The notes under the pieces were generated by a model that was not told where the DNA came from, made no database searches, and worked only from the letters and a program-made list of their open reading frames with translations. A stretch of DNA of 64,000 bases. Source: Sphaerisporangium flaviroseum (lineage in GTDB: Bacteria > Actinomycetota > Actinomycetes > Streptosporangiales > Streptosporangiaceae). The stretch lies in the NCBI RefSeq assembly GCF_039537005.1, contig NZ_BAAAZR010000008.1, positions 496,001 through 560,000 of the forward strand, written 5' to 3'. Position numbers and translations under genes: made by a program. Positions within the stretch are counted from its first letter, which is position 1, and each line of letters starts with the position of its first letter. Of the stretch, positions 60,252-64,000 are shown piece after piece.

Positions 60252-61040
60252 CTAGAGGGGTTCGCCGGGGATGGCCGCGTACTCCCGTCGCAGGGTGGCC
60301 AGGATCGGCTCGTCGACGGAGAGCCCGACCCCGTCGATGGACCGCACGGGCCGGGTCCCGGCGGCGGCGTTGGCGATGAAGGCGGAGGTCATCGTGGCCA
60401 CGTCGTCGGCATCGATGTCAGAGGCGCCGACGGCGATGCCGGTGCGGTGCATGACGTCGTTCAGCAGGCGCATGGTCACGCCGTTGAGGCGGTTCGACTC
60501 CGGCCACAGGACGCGGCCGGCGCGGACGAAGCCGATGTTCCAGGTCGGGCCCTCGGTCACGCGCGACCGGCCGTCGACGAACAGCACGTCATCGTGGCCG
60601 CTCAGCTGGGCGAAACGCCGGTGCATGATGGGGCCGAACAGCCCCGAATGCTTCACCTCGGGCAGGTCGCGCTCGTAATGGACCACGCCGAGCGTGAGCG
60701 GCGGCAGATCGGCCGGGGCCGGTCGCGTGGTGACCAGGATCTCCGGACGCGCCTTGCCCCCCGGGCGGGCCATGTCGAGCTCCGGGTCGAACACGGTCAC
60801 CCGCACGATCGTCGGCGACGGGCTCGCGGCCGCGGCGCGGCGCACCAGGTGGCGGACCCGGTCGAGGTCGAGGTCGACGCCGTGCAGGACCCGGCAGTCG
60901 CCGAGGAGCCGATCAAGATGGAGGGACAGGCCCCGGACGCGCAGGTCCTCTACCCGCATGGACGTGAAGTGGCCGTAGCCGTAGAGCGCGAGCGCGCCGA
61001 GCTCGGCGGGGGTGACGGGACGTCCGTTGAGCTCCATCAT
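60252..61040 (-). CDS. class IV aminotransferase-fold protein
   Basis: 262 residues. PLP-binding Lys in LPEVKHSGLFGPIM; DDVLFVDGRSRVTEGPTWNI corresponds to the fold-type IV motif (E/G-x-T-x-x-N), and NRLNGVTMRLL to the loop before the phosphate-binding Ser/Thr. Related to BCAT, D-amino-acid transaminase and aminodeoxychorismate lyase; here annotated only by fold. Two adjacent ATGs (61040, 61037). Confidence 0.85.
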   Translation of the reverse strand: MMELNGRPVTPAELGALALYGYGHFTSMRVEDLRVRGLSLHLDRLLGDCRVLHGVDLDLDRVRHLVRRAAAASPSPTIVRVTVFDPELDMARPGGKARPEILVTTRPAPADLPPLTLGVVHYERDLPEVKHSGLFGPIMHRRFAQLSGHDDVLFVDGRSRVTEGPTWNIGFVRAGRVLWPESNRLNGVTMRLLNDVMHRTGIAVGASDIDADDVATMTSAFIANAAAGTRPVRSIDGVGLSVDEPILATLRREYAAIPGEPL

Positions 61041-61118
61041 GCGGCCATCCTGGCAGCTCCACGGCCGCACCTTGGCACGCGAACCTGCTTGTTCGCCCCC
61101 AGCGTGAACGCGGCGCCG

Positions 61119-62093
61119 TCAGTATCCGGCGATGGGATCGATCACCCCGTCCAGGGGAAGGCCGGCGCCCAGCCGGCGGACGTTGTGCTCCACCCGCTCG
61201 CACAGCTTGCGCATGACGTAGTCGGCCGAATCGGCGCAGTGTGAGGTGATGAGGGCGCGCGGGTCGTGCCACAGCGGGTGGCCCTCGGGCAGCGGCTCGG
61301 GGTCGGTCACGTCCAGGCCCGCGGCGGAGATCGTTCCGGCGTCGAGCGCCTTGACCAGCGCTTCGGTGTCAATGTGCGCACCGCGCGCGACGTTCACGAC
61401 GACGGCGTGGGCGGGAAGCAGCGCCAGCTCGGCCGCGCCGATGATACGCGTCGTCTCGGGGGTCAGCGCCAGGGCCAGCACCAGGACGTCGGTGCCGGGG
61501 AGGGTGGCGGCCAGGGCGGACGGCGGCAGCGTCTCGGCGGCCCCCTCCACCTTGTCCGCCCGGCGCCGGATGACCCGGACATGGCAGTCGAAGGGCCGCA
61601 GCAGCCGGACCAGCTTCTCCGCGATGCCGCCACCGCCCAGGATCGTGACGCTGAGCCCTTCCAGGGATCGGGGCTCCATCCGGAACCAGCCGGGCGTCCG
61701 CGCCTGGCGCGCGATGTTGCGCAGGCAGGTGAGGATCAGCATGAGGGCGTGCTCGCTGACCTGCCCGGCGAAGGACCCCTTCGCACAGGTGAAGACGGCG
61801 GGGTGCCGGAAGACCCCGGAGGCCGTGAACTTCTCGACCCCCGCCCACGGGAACTGCACCCACCGCAGGCCAGGATGGTCGTCGAGGGTCCGCTGGAGCA
61901 GCTCCGGCTCGCCGGGAATGAGCCATACGAGCCCGTTCGCCTCGGCCGGTGGGACGACGGCGCCGCCGCCGCGGGACACCGCCTCCTCGATGGCGGAGCG
62001 GAGGCGATCGAGGCGGACGTCGGGGGTACGCTCTGCGGCCGTTCCCGGCTCGGCGCCGGGGGCTATGGCGATACGGGCTTCCACGGCGCTCAT
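61119..62093 (-). CDS. D-2-hydroxyacid dehydrogenase (NAD-binding)
   Basis: 324 residues. NAD fold with GGGGIAEKLVRLLRPFDCHV (glycine motif; ILGGGGIAEKL), catalytic Arg in VVVNVARGAHIDTEAL, Glu in GLDVTDPEPLPEGHPLW and His replaced in context ITSHCADSADY (the ITSH His is present). Typical GhrA-like glyoxylate/hydroxypyruvate reductase pattern. ATG 62093; the longer open frame to 62279 runs through a 25-nt repeat and is unlikely coding. Upstream ribosome site is weak. Confidence 0.85.
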   Translation of the reverse strand: MSAVEARIAIAPGAEPGTAAERTPDVRLDRLRSAIEEAVSRGGGAVVPPAEANGLVWLIPGEPELLQRTLDDHPGLRWVQFPWAGVEKFTASGVFRHPAVFTCAKGSFAGQVSEHALMLILTCLRNIARQARTPGWFRMEPRSLEGLSVTILGGGGIAEKLVRLLRPFDCHVRVIRRRADKVEGAAETLPPSALAATLPGTDVLVLALALTPETTRIIGAAELALLPAHAVVVNVARGAHIDTEALVKALDAGTISAAGLDVTDPEPLPEGHPLWHDPRALITSHCADSADYVMRKLCERVEHNVRRLGAGLPLDGVIDPIAGY

Positions 62094-62502
62094 TCTGCCG
62101 TGCCGCTCACACCGGGCCGGCGCCGCGCCTCTCACACCGGGCCGGCGCCGTGCCCTTCGTACCGGACCGGCGCCGTGCCCTTCGTACCGGACCGCGGTGG
62201 GCGCCGGGGCCGGCCGTCCGGTGGGCGCTTTTCTTCCCCACGCATGATCGGAGAAAGGTCTACACCAATTGCCGGTCACTCAATCACCGGTTAATCGCCA
62301 AGGATTGGTATATACCACGGCAGCCCCCCGGAGTTTCGCCGGAGTTCACTTCCCGTATCGAATGGATTAGACCGCTATATTGGGTTCTACCAGGGAAAAC
62401 AGCATGCTGCGCCGAGTGTGACGTTTCCCCGGGTAAATCGTAGGTAGAGTCCCTCGGAACGAGGCGGAATCATACGCCATTGAAGTCGTTGAAGGAGCTC
62501 CA
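62094..62502. other. intergenic region between dehydrogenase and ppdK
   Basis: Contains the 25-nt repeat array and then a markedly AT-richer 250 bases (about 62250-62480), where the ppdK promoter and leader should be. No gene supported. Confidence 0.5.
62101..62200. repeat. 25-nt minisatellite upstream of the dehydrogenase
   Basis: About four units; unit forms TCTCACACCGGGCCGGCGCC plus CGTGCC, then CTTCGTACCGGACCGGCGCC plus GTGCC. Period 25, so not frame-preserving and not in a gene. Confidence 0.75.
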
Positions 62503-64000
62503 GTGCCCAAGTACGTATACGACTTCACCGAGGGCAACAAGGATCTCAAAGATCTCCTCGGTGGTAAGGGTGCCAATCTCGCGGAGATGACGAACCTGGG
62601 CCTTCCCGTGCCTCCGGGGTTCACCATCACGGCCGAAGCCTGCCGGCGCTACCTGGAGGACGGGGGCGTACCCGAAGGGCTCTCGGACGAAGTGGAAACC
62701 CACCTCGTGGCACTGGAGAAGGGGATGGGGAAGCGCCTCGGCGCCGCCGACGATCCCCTGCTGGTCAGCGTGCGCTCCGGCGCGAAGTACTCCATGCCCG
62801 GGATGATGGAGACCGTCCTCAACATCGGCCTCAACGACGAGTCCGTCCAGGGCCTGGCCAAGCAGGCGGGCGAGGAGCGCTTCGCCTGGGACTCCTACCG
62901 CAGGCTCATCCAGATGTTCGGCAAGACCGTGCTCGGCATCGACGGCGAGCTGTTCGAGGGCGCCATCGACGACGCCAAACGGCACAAGGGCGTCGACAGC
63001 GACCTGGACCTCGACGCGGCCGACTTCCAGCGCCTCGTGGAGACCTACAAGGGCATCGTCAGGGAGCAGACCGGCAGCGACTTCCCCTCCGACCCCCGCG
63101 AGCAGATGCGGCTCGCCGTGGAGGCGGTCTTCGAGTCGTGGAACGCCCCGCGCGCGATCATCTACCGCCGCCAGGAGCGCATCCCCACCGACCTCGGCAC
63201 GGCGGTCAACATCGTCGCGATGGTCTTCGGCAACCTCGGCATGGAGTCGGGCACCGGCGTCGCCTTCACCCGGGACCCCGGCTCGGGCCAGCAGGGCGTG
63301 TACGGCGACTACCTGCAGAACGCCCAGGGCGAGGACGTGGTCGCGGGCATCCGCAACACGGTGCCGCTGCAGGAGCTGGAGCAGATCGACCCGGCGTCCT
63401 ACCGCCAACTCCTCGACATCATGAAGACCCTGGAGAACCACTACCGCGACCTGTGCGACATCGAGTTCACGATCGAGCGCGGCAAGCTGTGGATGCTCCA
63501 GACCCGCGTGGGCAAGCGCACGGCGGCGGCGGCCTTCCGCATCGCCGTCCAGCTCGTGGACCAGGGCCTCATCGACCTCGATGAGGCCGTCTCCCGGGTG
63601 ACCGGCGACCAGCTCGCCCAGCTCATGTTCCCCCGGTTCGACCTGAGCGCCGACCGGCGGCGGATCGCCAAGGGCATGAACGCCTCACCGGGCGCCGCCG
63701 TGGGCAAGGCCGTGTTCTCCTCCGAGTACGCCAAGGAGATGGCCGGCCGCGGCGAGGACGTCATCCTGGTCCGCCGCGAGACGACACCGGACGACCTCGT
63801 CGGAATGATCGCCGCGCAGGGCGTGCTGACCAGCAGGGGCGGCAAGACCTCGCACGCCGCGGTGGTGGCGCGCGGCATGGGCAAGACATGCGTGTGCGGC
63901 GCCGAGGAGCTCGAGGTGGACGCCCAGGAGAGGTGCTTCACCGCTCCGGACGGCGTGGTCGTCAACGAGGGCGACGTCATCTCGATCGACGGCACCACCG
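62503..64000 (+). CDS. ppdK: pyruvate, phosphate dikinase (3' partial)
   Basis: 499 residues visible, cut by the window end; full proteins are about 880. GTG 62503 has AAGGAG 6 bases upstream. ATP-grasp part: DLLGGKGANLAEMTNLGLPV, PLLVSVRSGAKYSMPGMMET, GTGVAFTRDPGSGQQGVYGD. Then the phosphohistidine domain with SRGGKTSHAAVVARGMGKTC, catalytic His at residue 451 preceded by the regulatory Thr449. It interconverts pyruvate and phosphoenolpyruvate using ATP and phosphate. With cbbLSP upstream it may help carbon flow (inference). Confidence 0.97.
   Translation, partial: MPKYVYDFTEGNKDLKDLLGGKGANLAEMTNLGLPVPPGFTITAEACRRYLEDGGVPEGLSDEVETHLVALEKGMGKRLGAADDPLLVSVRSGAKYSMPGMMETVLNIGLNDESVQGLAKQAGEERFAWDSYRRLIQMFGKTVLGIDGELFEGAIDDAKRHKGVDSDLDLDAADFQRLVETYKGIVREQTGSDFPSDPREQMRLAVEAVFESWNAPRAIIYRRQERIPTDLGTAVNIVAMVFGNLGMESGTGVAFTRDPGSGQQGVYGDYLQNAQGEDVVAGIRNTVPLQELEQIDPASYRQLLDIMKTLENHYRDLCDIEFTIERGKLWMLQTRVGKRTAAAAFRIAVQLVDQGLIDLDEAVSRVTGDQLAQLMFPRFDLSADRRRIAKGMNASPGAAVGKAVFSSEYAKEMAGRGEDVILVRRETTPDDLVGMIAAQGVLTSRGGKTSHAAVVARGMGKTCVCGAEELEVDAQERCFTAPDGVVVNEGDVISIDGTT

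Noticed and set aside
1..64000. CRISPR arrays, rRNA genes, prophage structural genes
   Set aside because: No regularly spaced direct repeats with unique spacers, no rRNA-like sequence and no capsid, tail or integrase genes were seen; tandem arrays here are contiguous minisatellites.

Overview
The window is high-GC DNA with GTG and ATG starts, strong GGAGG-type ribosome sites and short ATGA/GTGA gene overlaps. Gene content (actinobacterial XRE regulators, SCO6745-type protein, HxlR, TauD, CBM2 secreted protein, form I RuBisCO, pyruvate phosphate dikinase) points to a filamentous actinobacterium. A Streptosporangiaceae-like genus is my best guess (inference only). One 15-base N gap at 34070-34084 shows this is a draft scaffold.

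Layout. 1-8.4 kb is an accessory region. It starts with the 3' part of a GmrSD-like (DUF1524) nuclease gene fused to a cysteine-less methylguanine-methyltransferase-like domain, followed by an HNH nuclease, an XRE/TPR-like regulator and small unknown genes. A RelE-type toxin, a rhomboid protease and a SAM methyltransferase follow, each broken by a single-base frameshift. 8.4-12.8 kb holds a cold-shock protein and a membrane-protein/histidine-kinase/response-regulator operon; the kinase carries an in-frame 30-nt repeat insertion. 12.9-19.4 kb is a four-gene operon, HerA-like ATPase, SbcD, SbcC and a NurA-like nuclease, in the same content as the archaeal HerA-Mre11-Rad50-NurA end-processing operon.

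19.4-22.7 kb is a mosaic with an AT-richer island: lipoprotein, truncated S1 protease, Tn3-family transposase remnant, and an exported histidine-rich peptide. 22.7-32.6 kb is catabolic: an MHS-family permease and mannonate dehydratase, an XRE-cupin regulator diverging from azlCD, and a complete tauC-tauA-tauB-tauD sulfonate operon. 32.7-42 kb contains an acyl-ACP desaturase with a large palindromic operator, a secreted FN3/CBM2 protein, a structured intergenic element that may be an RNA, an SDR/LysR divergent pair and a beta-lactamase-fold hydrolase. 42-53 kb has a heterodimeric ABC exporter, an acyl-CoA ligase, an HxlR/NmrA divergent pair and assorted enzymes. 53.4-57.2 kb is a compact Calvin-cycle cluster: phosphoribulokinase and CbbR on the minus strand, cbbLS on the plus strand. 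The window ends with a GH18-like protein, PHP phosphoesterase, class IV aminotransferase-fold protein, a 2-hydroxyacid dehydrogenase and a partial pyruvate phosphate dikinase gene.

A recurrent theme is in-frame minisatellite expansion. Repeats of 15/30, 18, 30 and 36 nt occur inside four unrelated proteins, and out-of-gene tandem repeats of 19, 25, 28, 58 and 60 nt also occur. The candidates most worth follow-up are the HerA-SbcD-SbcC-NurA operon, the DUF1524-alkyltransferase-like fusion, the two-module hairpin element at 36.8-37.0 kb, and the repeat insertions.
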